Assembly: GCF_900116425.1 (NCBI RefSeq)
Contig: NZ_FPAS01000001.1
Span: forward strand, 1,061,185 to 1,125,184
Reading direction: 5' to 3'
DNA from: Lishizhenia tianjinensis
Lineage (GTDB): Bacteria > Bacteroidota > Bacteroidia > Flavobacteriales_D > Crocinitomicaceae
DNA length: 64,000 nt
This document shows positions 1 to 7,048 of the stretch, piece after piece (positions within the stretch are counted from its first letter, which is position 1; each line of letters opens with the position of its first letter). Below the pieces are notes generated by a model that saw only the letters and a list, made by a program, of their open reading frames with translations, did not search any database and was not told where the DNA came from. Position numbers and translations under genes: made by a program.

Positions 1-1
1 C

Positions 2-931
2 TTTCAAATAAAAGATCTAAAAAATTGGTTCAACAAACGCTATCAATACCAAATAAATGAGGGGGAATGGATAAATATTTTATCGCCCGAAATTGTTTTA
101 ACCAACCCACAAAAAAGACTTAAAATCAACCTGAGGTATTACATGAGCAATAATACATGGAGTGATAGTGTGGTTTTAATAGAGGGAAGTATACGAGAAC
201 CTTTTTACACCTCTGTTTGGTTCTTTGTGATTCTACTCTTCTTTTTAGCATTTGCTGTTTTCCTTGTTATGAAAGGAATTAACTCCAATAAGATAAGAAA
301 ACTCGAAAAAGAAAACGAAATGCTGTCTTATCAGCAACGTATGCAAAATGCGAGAATGAAGCCCCACTTTATCTTTAACGTACTAAATTCTATATACAGC
401 TTCATCCTTTTTAACGAAAACAAAAATGCAGCGAACTACCTCTTAAAATTCTCTGCCTTGATGCGCAGCGTTTTAGAAAACTCTAGCGATGAGAAAGTGA
501 AGATAAGTGATGAAGTAAAACTCTTGGAGAATTACTTAGAACTCGAGAATTTAAGACATGACAATTCTTTTCAATACGATATAAAAATCCACAATACAGA
601 TAAGTTTTTAGAAATTCCATCGTTAATGATACAACCCTTTGTGGAAAATGCCATTGTGCATGGGTTAAATCACGACGATAAGAACTCGCGCATACAAGTA
701 GATATAGAAAAAATAAATGACCAAATCATCGAAGTAAAAATATTCAACACAGGAAAGATCTCCGCTGAAATAGCAGAAAAACTGCATCAATCTACAGAGA
801 AAAACGCCGTTGGTATTACCCGATCTCGATTAAAGAATTACAATAATTTAAACACCTATGAGCAGTACAAAATGGAAATAGAAAATGTTTACAATGGTAC
901 GCTCATTAAACTCTTCATCCCTATTTTATAA
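2..931 (+). CDS. LytS/YehU-type sensor histidine kinase, 3' part (gene starts before the window)
   Basis: This is a membrane histidine kinase of the LytS/YehU class (His_kinase domain) that should phosphorylate the response regulator 6 bp downstream. The frame is open to the window edge, so the first internal ATG (143) is not the start. Before it the protein reads like the end of a Y_Y_Y periplasmic domain (YQYQINEGEW, then INLRYYMSNNTWS), which usually follows beta-propeller repeats in Bacteroidota sensors. One membrane segment follows (about codons 60-80 from the edge), then a short coiled coil, the H-box MKPHFIFNVLNSI with the phosphoacceptor His, and the N-box IQPFVENAIVHGL. The G2-like tail is short, as usual for this class. 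The signal sensed cannot be told because the input domain lies outside the window. Confidence 0.9.
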   Translation, partial: FQIKDLKNWFNKRYQYQINEGEWINILSPEIVLTNPQKRLKINLRYYMSNNTWSDSVVLIEGSIREPFYTSVWFFVILLFFLAFAVFLVMKGINSNKIRKLEKENEMLSYQQRMQNARMKPHFIFNVLNSIYSFILFNENKNAANYLLKFSALMRSVLENSSDEKVKISDEVKLLENYLELENLRHDNSFQYDIKIHNTDKFLEIPSLMIQPFVENAIVHGLNHDDKNSRIQVDIEKINDQIIEVKIFNTGKISAEIAEKLHQSTEKNAVGITRSRLKNYNNLNTYEQYKMEIENVYNGTLIKLFIPIL

Positions 932-936
932 CGTAT

Positions 937-1638
937 ATGAAAATACTAATTGTTGACGACGAACTTTTAGCCAGACGCATCATCAGAAAAATAATATCAG
1001 AACACTTCCCAACTTTTGAATTTACGCGTGAAGCCTCTAATTTAAATGAAGCCATTACGATAATTAAGGAGGATAAACCAGATTTAATCTTTTTAGATAT
1101 ACAGCTCAAAGACAAAAATAGCTTCGAAATATTTGAGCAACTCGATCATAATGAATTAAATATAATTTTTGTTACCGCTTACGAGCAATACGGTATCAAA
1201 GCCTTTGAGGTTGGTGCCAAACACTACATTTTAAAACCGATAGAGGAAGAAAAATTGATAGATGCCACCGAGAAAGTAATGCGTATTATGCAGAACAAAA
1301 ATGTGGAATTGGGTAAAATTTCTATTCCTTACAATTCAGATTACAAAATTCTAGAAACACAAAAAATCATTTTCGCCCAAGCAGATGGTGCATATTGTAA
1401 AATTTTCATGAAAGACAATGCCGAAGAGTACCTGAGTAAACCACTCAATTATATTGAGGAGAAGCTCAAGAACTTCAGCTCTTTCTTCCGTATACACAAA
1501 AGCTTTTTGGTTAATGGAGATTTTATAGAATCTATCGCTAGAGATAAAAGTAGTTTGTTACTCACAAGCGGAGAGACCTTGCCTATCGCTCGTTCTAGAA
1601 GAGACGATTTTAAAGCTTTCATTAGTGAGTACTTTTAA
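937..1638 (+). CDS. LytTR-family response regulator
   Basis: This is a cytoplasmic transcriptional regulator of the LytR/AlgR type with 233 residues. Residues 1-120 form a receiver domain with the acidic pocket Asp7/Asp8, the phosphoacceptor Asp54 (in LIFLDIQ), a conserved Thr (FVTAYE) and Lys (HYILKPI). Residues about 130-233 form a LytTR DNA-binding domain, recognisable by FRIHKSFLVN and the ending LPIARSRRDDF. It starts 6 bp after the kinase stop codon, so the two form a two-component operon. LytTR proteins normally bind two direct repeats upstream of their targets; no target is obvious in this window. Confidence 0.95.
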   Translation: MKILIVDDELLARRIIRKIISEHFPTFEFTREASNLNEAITIIKEDKPDLIFLDIQLKDKNSFEIFEQLDHNELNIIFVTAYEQYGIKAFEVGAKHYILKPIEEEKLIDATEKVMRIMQNKNVELGKISIPYNSDYKILETQKIIFAQADGAYCKIFMKDNAEEYLSKPLNYIEEKLKNFSSFFRIHKSFLVNGDFIESIARDKSSLLLTSGETLPIARSRRDDFKAFISEYF

Positions 1639-1679
1639 TACCGTTTAGAAATTAATTCTCTCTTTATGAAAACTAACGT

Positions 1680-1710
1680 TTTAGTTAAATATATTTTATC
1701 TGTATCTTTA
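1680..1710 (+). promoter_or_regulatory. Candidate Bacteroidota promoter (-33/-7)
   Basis: TTTA, 19 bp, TATCTTTA: one base off the consensus in each half of TTTG-N19-TAnnTTTG. It lies downstream of the regulator gene and upstream of a terminator, with no protein gene between, so any transcript would be a short RNA. In an AT-rich gap a chance match is possible. Confidence 0.3.
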
Positions 1711-1713
1711 GAT

Positions 1714-1789
1714 CATATATAACCATAGCATGGTGCTCCTGCACTAATCACCCTTATCAAAAAAAGTAACCCACGCGTTACTTTTTTTT
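1714..1789 (+). ncRNA. Possible small RNA (promoter to terminator, about 75 nt)
   Basis: A promoter-like pair ending at 1710 and an intrinsic terminator at 1759-1789 bracket about 75 nt that includes a short hairpin at 1733-1744. This is the usual outline of an intergenic sRNA, but no known RNA family is recognised. The terminator could equally well end the kinase/regulator operon, whose last stop codon is at 1638. Confidence 0.2.
1759..1789 (+). terminator. Intrinsic terminator
   Basis: The stem AGTAAC (1765-1770) pairs with GTTACT (1777-1782) across a 6-nt loop, with flanking A and T runs that extend the stem. Eight Ts follow on the plus strand. It probably ends transcription of the two-component operon or of a short RNA. 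Confidence 0.65.
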
Positions 1790-1940
1790 ATGTCTAAACT
1801 TTTTTCACCGATAAAAAATTGAACATTACCCTTAAGAAAAGAAAGTATGCATTATCGTATTTGATGAATTACATTTATCTCAGAAAATAAAATTAAAATA
1901 TTTATAGAATTACTATTACAACACCCTCTAAATCACATTA

Positions 1941-1968
1941 AAGTAACCCTAACCGGTTACTTTTTTTT
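1941..1968 (+). terminator. Intrinsic terminator-like hairpin abutting the minus-strand gene
   Basis: The stem AAGTAACC (1941-1948) pairs with GGTTACTT (1955-1962) and is followed by Ts on the plus strand. The T-run overlaps the stop codon of the convergent gene at 1967. On the minus strand the tail is only TTTAATG, so it is a weaker terminator for that gene. Confidence 0.55.
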
Positions 1969-2947
1969 ATTCATGTTCGTGAACTCTGCTCGTATCTTGA
2001 ATACCGGTAAATTGAAATTCTTCAGGTAAAAGAACGGCATTTGTGTCTGCCAACAATTCCATTACATCGGGCTGTCCCCCATCTACCCATGCCGTGTACC
2101 AGAAACTTGCAACTGCAAGAATTGCTTCTCTCATTCTTCGTTCAACCATGCCGTTTAACCTGTTATGATAAGCTTCACTAAAAGCCTTACTGTAAACCCT
2201 CACGGTTTGATTTCCTCTTTTTTCAAAACTGTATTTTCTCTCTTCTCCAAATTCTTCAGTCAGCTGTTTTTCAAACAATAAAACACTATCTAGCGCTAAA
2301 TGTGAAGCTTCTATGGCTTCCCAGATAAACGCATTTGGATCATCAATGTATGTGGCTTGACCTACCCAAAAACTATAGTCATCGGCAAAAAGTTCGGGTA
2401 GTCTACTTTCCCAAAAGGCATGTATCCCTTTTTGATTGGTTAACTGACCGTTATAATTCTCTGTTGTATGTAAAGGAACGTGAGCATCCGCGATGTAATG
2501 TCCTAAGTCGGCACTGAGTTTAATTATGCGAGGAAGTTCTTTTGCTAGAAAAGCCTTACTGAGCTTAGCCTTCATCGCTAGTACATTCCAAGGTACAATT
2601 CCGTAGGCTTGAAGCGTATCTTCCGTGTATTTGGCTACTGCCTCATTCCAATGCCGAGGCATTAAAACAAAGGGAGAACTATCTCCTTTCTGATAATGAT
2701 CTATATCAATAAAATGCTTAGGCGCCTCACCTTCTACAGCATACCTTCTTTTATCAGGATCCACTGCATGTTCTGTGATAAACTCTATGTTGTGTTTGTA
2801 GAGGTAAAAAAGGTCTTTGGGCAAACTAAATACCGCTAAACGGTTTATTTTTTTATGTCCGTAAAATCCCCAAGATGAAGTATGGGCAAAGCTGAACAAG
2901 CAGCTCAACCCTAAGAAAACAAGGCTATATTTTAACCAATTTACCAT
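1967..2947 (-). CDS. Zinc-dependent phospholipase C / S1-P1 nuclease-superfamily protein
   Basis: This is an exported protein of 326 residues with an N-terminal signal segment (about residues 5-22), so it acts in the periplasm or outside the cell. The mature protein begins near a Trp (SSWGFYGH), as in the S1/P1 nuclease and zinc-dependent phospholipase C superfamily, where this Trp and several His/Asp residues hold three zinc ions. Matching motifs are HFIDIDHY, LGHYIADAHVPLH and HAFWE (a His-x3-Glu pair). The substrate, phosphodiesters in lipids or in nucleic acids, cannot be decided. The start overlaps the end of comB by 23 bp, so the two are translationally linked. Confidence 0.75.
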   Translation of the reverse strand: MVNWLKYSLVFLGLSCLFSFAHTSSWGFYGHKKINRLAVFSLPKDLFYLYKHNIEFITEHAVDPDKRRYAVEGEAPKHFIDIDHYQKGDSSPFVLMPRHWNEAVAKYTEDTLQAYGIVPWNVLAMKAKLSKAFLAKELPRIIKLSADLGHYIADAHVPLHTTENYNGQLTNQKGIHAFWESRLPELFADDYSFWVGQATYIDDPNAFIWEAIEASHLALDSVLLFEKQLTEEFGEERKYSFEKRGNQTVRVYSKAFSEAYHNRLNGMVERRMREAILAVASFWYTAWVDGGQPDVMELLADTNAVLLPEEFQFTGIQDTSRVHEHE

Positions 2948-3647
2948 TCTTTAAAATAGGAATCACATCTGTTTGGTTGGGTGTTAAACAGTATTTGATA
3001 TCCTCGTTGAGATTTAGGTTTTTTAATCTTCTACGGTGAGAACTTGACTTCAAGTACCCCATGTAGTTGTCTTTTGCAGAAAGATACAAATATTTTGCGG
3101 CGATACTAGAGTCTTCGTCAGAAGTATAATTACCCGTAGCAATTAATTGTTCCATAATAGCTCCTGCACAGATGGTATCTTCTAAATTGAATTTATCTTG
3201 CCATCCCGAACACAAACACAAGACATTCTTGTTTTGCTCAATTAACCATGCACACAAGGCGTCTAGGTTAGATAAAGCGCCAATAACCACCGTATCGGCA
3301 TCTTTGGCAATATTGATTGCTTTTGTTCCGTTGGTTGTAGATAACACGACTTCCTGACCTTTCAATTCTTCTTTCATGTAACTATAAGGAGAGTTACCGA
3401 AATCAAAACCATCCACAATTTGTCCCTTACGTTCAGCTCCTACTAGATAACCTTTCGCTTGGTACTCCCTTGCTTCTTCTATGGTGGGAACAGGAATTAA
3501 AGCACTAACACCATTATTAAACGCCGAACAAATTGCCGAGGTAGCCCTCAAGACATCAATTACCACTACTATTTCATATTCATCTTTGAAATATTCGTAT
3601 TCACCGGGTGTAAAACAAACTTCTATGTGCTTTCTAGTATCATCCAT
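2925..3647 (-). CDS. comB: 2-phosphosulfolactate phosphatase family protein
   Basis: This is a ComB-family phosphatase of 240 residues, normal for the family. The archetype removes phosphate from (R)-2-phospho-3-sulfolactate to give sulfolactate in coenzyme M synthesis. Family signatures are the Asp-rich start VVVIDVLRATSAI, GAERKG, FDFGNSPY and LSTTNGTKAI. Flavobacteria do not make coenzyme M, so the role is probably sulfolactate formation or a related phosphatase reaction; the substrate here is inferred only. It overlaps the phospholipase-like gene downstream and lies 50 bp after the NUDIX gene, in a four-gene minus-strand cluster. Confidence 0.85.
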   Translation of the reverse strand: MDDTRKHIEVCFTPGEYEYFKDEYEIVVVIDVLRATSAICSAFNNGVSALIPVPTIEEAREYQAKGYLVGAERKGQIVDGFDFGNSPYSYMKEELKGQEVVLSTTNGTKAINIAKDADTVVIGALSNLDALCAWLIEQNKNVLCLCSGWQDKFNLEDTICAGAIMEQLIATGNYTSDEDSSIAAKYLYLSAKDNYMGYLKSSSHRRRLKNLNLNEDIKYCLTPNQTDVIPILKNGKLVKI

Positions 3648-3697
3648 GTCGCGAAAATAAAATATTGTTGAATAAAAAACAGAAAGTTTAACTAAAA

Positions 3698-4330
3698 CTA
3701 GAAAGAAAGGTGTTGTAGAACAGCTCTAAACTCGGAAAGAATTATGGCTGTAGCTCCCCAAACGCGCTTGTCAGCTAAATCAAAGAAGGGAATATCCTTC
3801 AAGGTTAAACCTCCCCCCACTTTGAATTGTGAACTCTTAATTCTGTGCTCTTCCAATAAATCAGATAAAGGAACAATCAGTATTTCATCTACTTCTCTTT
3901 CATCTGCTACAAAACTATAGCTGCCCTCCCACCAGAAAATAAAGGGACTCACCCTAAACTTACTTACTGGAATATAAATAGGGGTTAAAGCTCCAATTTC
4001 CTTTAAATCCTCTTCTCTCACACCAATTTCCTCTCTACTCTCTCGCTTAGCTGTGTGCCATAAAGACAAATCCGTTTTATCTTGTTTTCCACCGGGAAAG
4101 GCTACTTGTCCGCTGTGAGCACCATTGTAATCAGGGCGTTGAATAAGGGTGAAATGTAGTTTCCTTTCTTTTTCAAATAAAATAATGGCAACGGCACTTT
4201 CCCTAAAATCATTGTCCTCCTTAAGTTGACGTACACTTTCTGCTCTGTTGCGAGGCAACATTAATGAATGCGCGTCTTCCCCGGGTAAATACTCCAGTGC
4301 ATTTTTTAATTGATGAACAAATCTTTCCAT
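3698..4330 (-). CDS. NUDIX hydrolase, CoA pyrophosphatase (NudL-like)
   Basis: This is a cytoplasmic NUDIX enzyme of 210 residues. It carries the CoA-pyrophosphatase form of the NUDIX box, FPGGKQD through TAKRESREEIG, preceded by the NudL signature with a basic-aromatic motif and HSGQVAFPGG. Such enzymes split CoA or oxidised CoA into 4'-phosphopantetheine and 3',5'-ADP. The catalytic glutamates of REXXEE are present. Its ATG follows the stop of the upstream lipoprotein gene after 2 bp, so the two are cotranscribed. Confidence 0.85.
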   Translation of the reverse strand: MERFVHQLKNALEYLPGEDAHSLMLPRNRAESVRQLKEDNDFRESAVAIILFEKERKLHFTLIQRPDYNGAHSGQVAFPGGKQDKTDLSLWHTAKRESREEIGVREEDLKEIGALTPIYIPVSKFRVSPFIFWWEGSYSFVADEREVDEILIVPLSDLLEEHRIKSSQFKVGGGLTLKDIPFFDLADKRVWGATAIILSEFRAVLQHLSF

Positions 4331-4332
4331 TT

Positions 4333-4911
4333 TTAAAGCTGAATAGAAGATAAACTTTTAAGTAGCTCGGGGTAGTAGAAAGGCATATCTTTTTCATGAC
4401 ATACAAACTGAAATAATGCTACTTTACTCCCGTTTTGAAGCGTTGCATATAGAAAGCACAAATTATCATCGTAGTAACTCTCTTTGCCCCTGATTTGAAT
4501 GGTGCGCAAATCATGACCATATTCCCCTTTTACAACATCTTCTATGCTAACCTGGTTGGAATACATATCTGTACGTTTTAAATGAACAGCGAGGTTAAGG
4601 ATGAACTGAGCATCATCTTTGCCTCCAATATTTACAAAGTTCTCCTTGTAATAATTCAAGTCATTGATCTTAAACTCGTCCGAAGAAAAGCTTATCCCTC
4701 TAACGTCATCTTTTAAATTCTCACCGCCGTTGAGAGATATGTCATTACCATTTCGTTTTAAATCCTTCCACAAGGTCATACTTACATTACCAAACTGCGT
4801 AACATAGGTCTCTCCCATTAATCCGGAATCCACTTTGGCTTTTGCTTTTTTATCTGAACAAGAAAAAAACAGAAAACAACTTAGGATAAAAAGGCTTAAA
4901 ATTTTGTGCAT
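4333..4911 (-). CDS. Hypothetical lipoprotein
   Basis: This is a small exported protein of 192 residues. The N-terminus is a lipoprotein signal (hydrophobic residues 4-16 and lipobox FFSC with Cys at 18, followed by SDKK), so it is probably anchored in the outer or inner membrane. The rest is soluble with no domain I recognise. It is first in a minus-strand run with the NUDIX gene, comB and the phospholipase-like gene. No function is assigned. Confidence 0.7.
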   Translation of the reverse strand: MHKILSLFILSCFLFFSCSDKKAKAKVDSGLMGETYVTQFGNVSMTLWKDLKRNGNDISLNGGENLKDDVRGISFSSDEFKINDLNYYKENFVNIGGKDDAQFILNLAVHLKRTDMYSNQVSIEDVVKGEYGHDLRTIQIRGKESYYDDNLCFLYATLQNGSKVALFQFVCHEKDMPFYYPELLKSLSSIQL

Positions 4912-5124
4912 AAAACGAAAATAACAAAATAAAAGTATAGAAATTCAACTTGCTAAAGAAAAGAAAATCACCACATTTTTCATCTGACAATTCATCCGAA
5001 ATATCCACGACTTAAAAATTAGCTCAAGCTTATATTTTACTGGGGGTTTAGAGAAATAAAGCTATCCACACGACAACGTGTATAACCTTTGATAACTTCA
5101 GGTAGAAAAAGCCCTTCATTTCAT

Positions 5125-5132
5125 TATATTTG
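5125..5132 (+). promoter_or_regulatory. -7 promoter element for parE-parC
   Basis: TATATTTG matches the Bacteroidota -7 consensus TAnnTTTG exactly and lies 25 bp before the parE ATG at 5158. No good TTTG is found at the expected -33 position. Confidence 0.45.
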
Positions 5133-5157
5133 TTTGTTACCCAGAATAAAGCAACAC

Positions 5158-7044
5158 ATGGAGGAAGAAAGCAAATATACCGAAGACAACATACGATCAC
5201 TCGATTGGAAAGAACACATTAGACTAAGACCCGGAATGTACATTGGTAAGCTAGGAGATGGTTCTAGTGCAGACGATGGTATTTACATTCTTGCCAAAGA
5301 GGTAATGGACAACTGTATTGATGAGTTCGTTATGGGGAATGGTAAGAAGATAGAAATCAAATTGAAAGACGGTTTGGTATCTGTGCGTGATTACGGTCGT
5401 GGTATTCCTTTGGGTAAAGTAGTTGACGTGGTTTCCAAAATGAATACTGGGGGGAAATACGACTCTAAAGCCTTTAAGAAATCTGTTGGTTTGAACGGTG
5501 TGGGTACCAAGGCTGTGAATGCTTTGAGTAGTCACTTCATGGTCTATGCCGTTAGGGATGGAGAAAAAAAGGGAGCAACTTTCTCTCGTGGAGAATTGGT
5601 AGAAGAAACCAAGGTTGAAAAAACCGACGAAAGAAACGGTACTTACGTTGAGTTTTTACCCGATGAGAAGGTCTTCAAAAAATACGCTTATAAAATTCCT
5701 TACCTGGAAAAAATGATCTGGAACTACTGTTACTTGAACAGAGGGTTGGCTATTCATTTTAATGGGAACAAATATCAATCTAAGAATGGTTTACAAGACT
5801 TGTTGGAAAACAACATGGATGGTGATCCACTCTACCCAATCATTCACTTAGAAGGAGATGATATAGAAGTTGCATTCACGCACGGTAAAACCTACGGAGA
5901 GGATTATTATTCCTTCGTAAACGGTCAGCACACCACACAAGGTGGAACACACCAAAGTGCGTTTAGAGAAGCTGTGGCAAAGGTAATCAAGGACTTCTAC
6001 GGGAAAAATTATGAATCTTCAGACATACGTCAATCTATCGTTGCAGCAATCTCTGTGAAGGTGATGGAACCTGTTTTCGAGTCACAAACGAAAACCAAAT
6101 TGGGGTCTTTAGAAATAGAACCGGGTGGAAAAACCATGCGTACTTTTGTGAATGATTTCTTGAAGGTAAAGCTGGATAACTTCTTACACAAAAACCCACA
6201 AGTTGCAGACATACTTGAGAAAAAAATCAAGCAGTCAGAAAAAGAAAGAAAAGAACTTTCAGGTATACGTAAACTGGCGAGAGACCGTGCTAAAAAAGCT
6301 TCTTTACACAATAAAAAATTAAGAGACTGTAGGATACACCTTACTGATCTAAAAAAAGATAGACGAGAAGAAACAACCTTGTTCATTACCGAGGGTGACT
6401 CTGCATCTGGATCTATTACCAAATCGAGAGATGTTAACACGCAAGCCGTATTCAGTTTGCGAGGAAAACCATTAAACTCTTATGGCCTAACCAAAAAGGT
6501 TGTATACGAAAACGAAGAGTTTAACCTTATACAAGCTGCTTTGGATATAGAGGATGACATGGACAACTTGCGTTACAATAAAATCGTAATTGCAACCGAT
6601 GCCGATGTGGATGGTATGCACATACGTATGTTGTTGTTGACCTTCTTCTTACAGTTCTTCCCAGATTTGGTGAAAAGAAATCACGTATATGTGTTACAAA
6701 CACCATTGTTTAGGGTAAGAAATAAAAAAGTAACCAAGTACTGTTACTCTGAAGAAGAAAGAAGAGATGCTATCTCCAAATTGGGTAAAAATGCCGAAAT
6801 CACACGATTTAAAGGATTGGGAGAGATCTCACCCGATGAGTTTAAAAACTTCATTGGAGAGGATATTCGACTAGAGCCCGTATTACTTACTAAAAAAGCT
6901 TCGATAGAAGAAACCTTGAGTTTCTACATGGGAAAAAACACTCCTACGCGTCAAGAATTTATCATGGACAACCTAAGAGTTGAAAAAGATTTAGAAGACG
7001 AAATCAAGGCCGATATTGAAGAAACCATAGAAAAAGCTTCGTAA
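5158..7044 (+). CDS. parE: DNA topoisomerase IV subunit B (ParE/GyrB family ATPase)
   Basis: This is the ATPase subunit of a type IIA topoisomerase that decatenates daughter chromosomes together with the product of the next gene. The order is a GHKL ATPase domain ([35 protein letters not shown]), a transducer domain, a TOPRIM domain ([22 protein letters not shown]) and the C-terminal ParE tail. The start is set at ATG 5158 (MEEESKY), giving 628 residues, because an upstream TTG at 5089 lies before the promoter core and adds sequence foreign to the family. The downstream parC begins 4 bp after the stop. Assignment to ParE rather than GyrB rests on the pairing with a parC-type gene. Confidence 0.93.
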   Translation: MEEESKYTEDNIRSLDWKEHIRLRPGMYIGKLGDGSSADDGIYILAKEVMDNCIDEFVMGNGKKIEIKLKDGLVSVRDYGRGIPLGKVVDVVSKMNTGGKYDSKAFKKSVGLNGVGTKAVNALSSHFMVYAVRDGEKKGATFSRGELVEETKVEKTDERNGTYVEFLPDEKVFKKYAYKIPYLEKMIWNYCYLNRGLAIHFNGNKYQSKNGLQDLLENNMDGDPLYPIIHLEGDDIEVAFTHGKTYGEDYYSFVNGQHTTQGGTHQSAFREAVAKVIKDFYGKNYESSDIRQSIVAAISVKVMEPVFESQTKTKLGSLEIEPGGKTMRTFVNDFLKVKLDNFLHKNPQVADILEKKIKQSEKERKELSGIRKLARDRAKKASLHNKKLRDCRIHLTDLKKDRREETTLFITEGDSASGSITKSRDVNTQAVFSLRGKPLNSYGLTKKVVYENEEFNLIQAALDIEDDMDNLRYNKIVIATDADVDGMHIRMLLLTFFLQFFPDLVKRNHVYVLQTPLFRVRNKKVTKYCYSEEERRDAISKLGKNAEITRFKGLGEISPDEFKNFIGEDIRLEPVLLTKKASIEETLSFYMGKNTPTRQEFIMDNLRVEKDLEDEIKADIEETIEKAS

Positions 7045-7048
7045 AATT

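Larger units (their letters stand above)
1639..1966. other. Gene-free stretch with two similar stem-loops
   Basis: This 328-bp AT-rich gap has no convincing reading frame. It holds a promoter-like pair (1680-1710), a small GTGC/GCAC hairpin (1733-1744) and two similar intrinsic-terminator hairpins built on the core AGTAAC/GTTACT (1759-1789 and 1941-1968), both with their T-run on the plus strand. The rest shows nothing I recognise. Confidence 0.5.

Noticed and set aside
5089..5157. TTG start 69 bp upstream of the parE ATG
   Set aside because: It would place the -7 promoter core inside the gene and adds a non-homologous N-terminus. ATG 5158 matches the family.
6030..6440. Minus-strand frame of 136 codons inside parE
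   Set aside because: It is a Ser/Leu-rich shadow of the Lys/Glu-rich coding strand, with no domain and no promoter.
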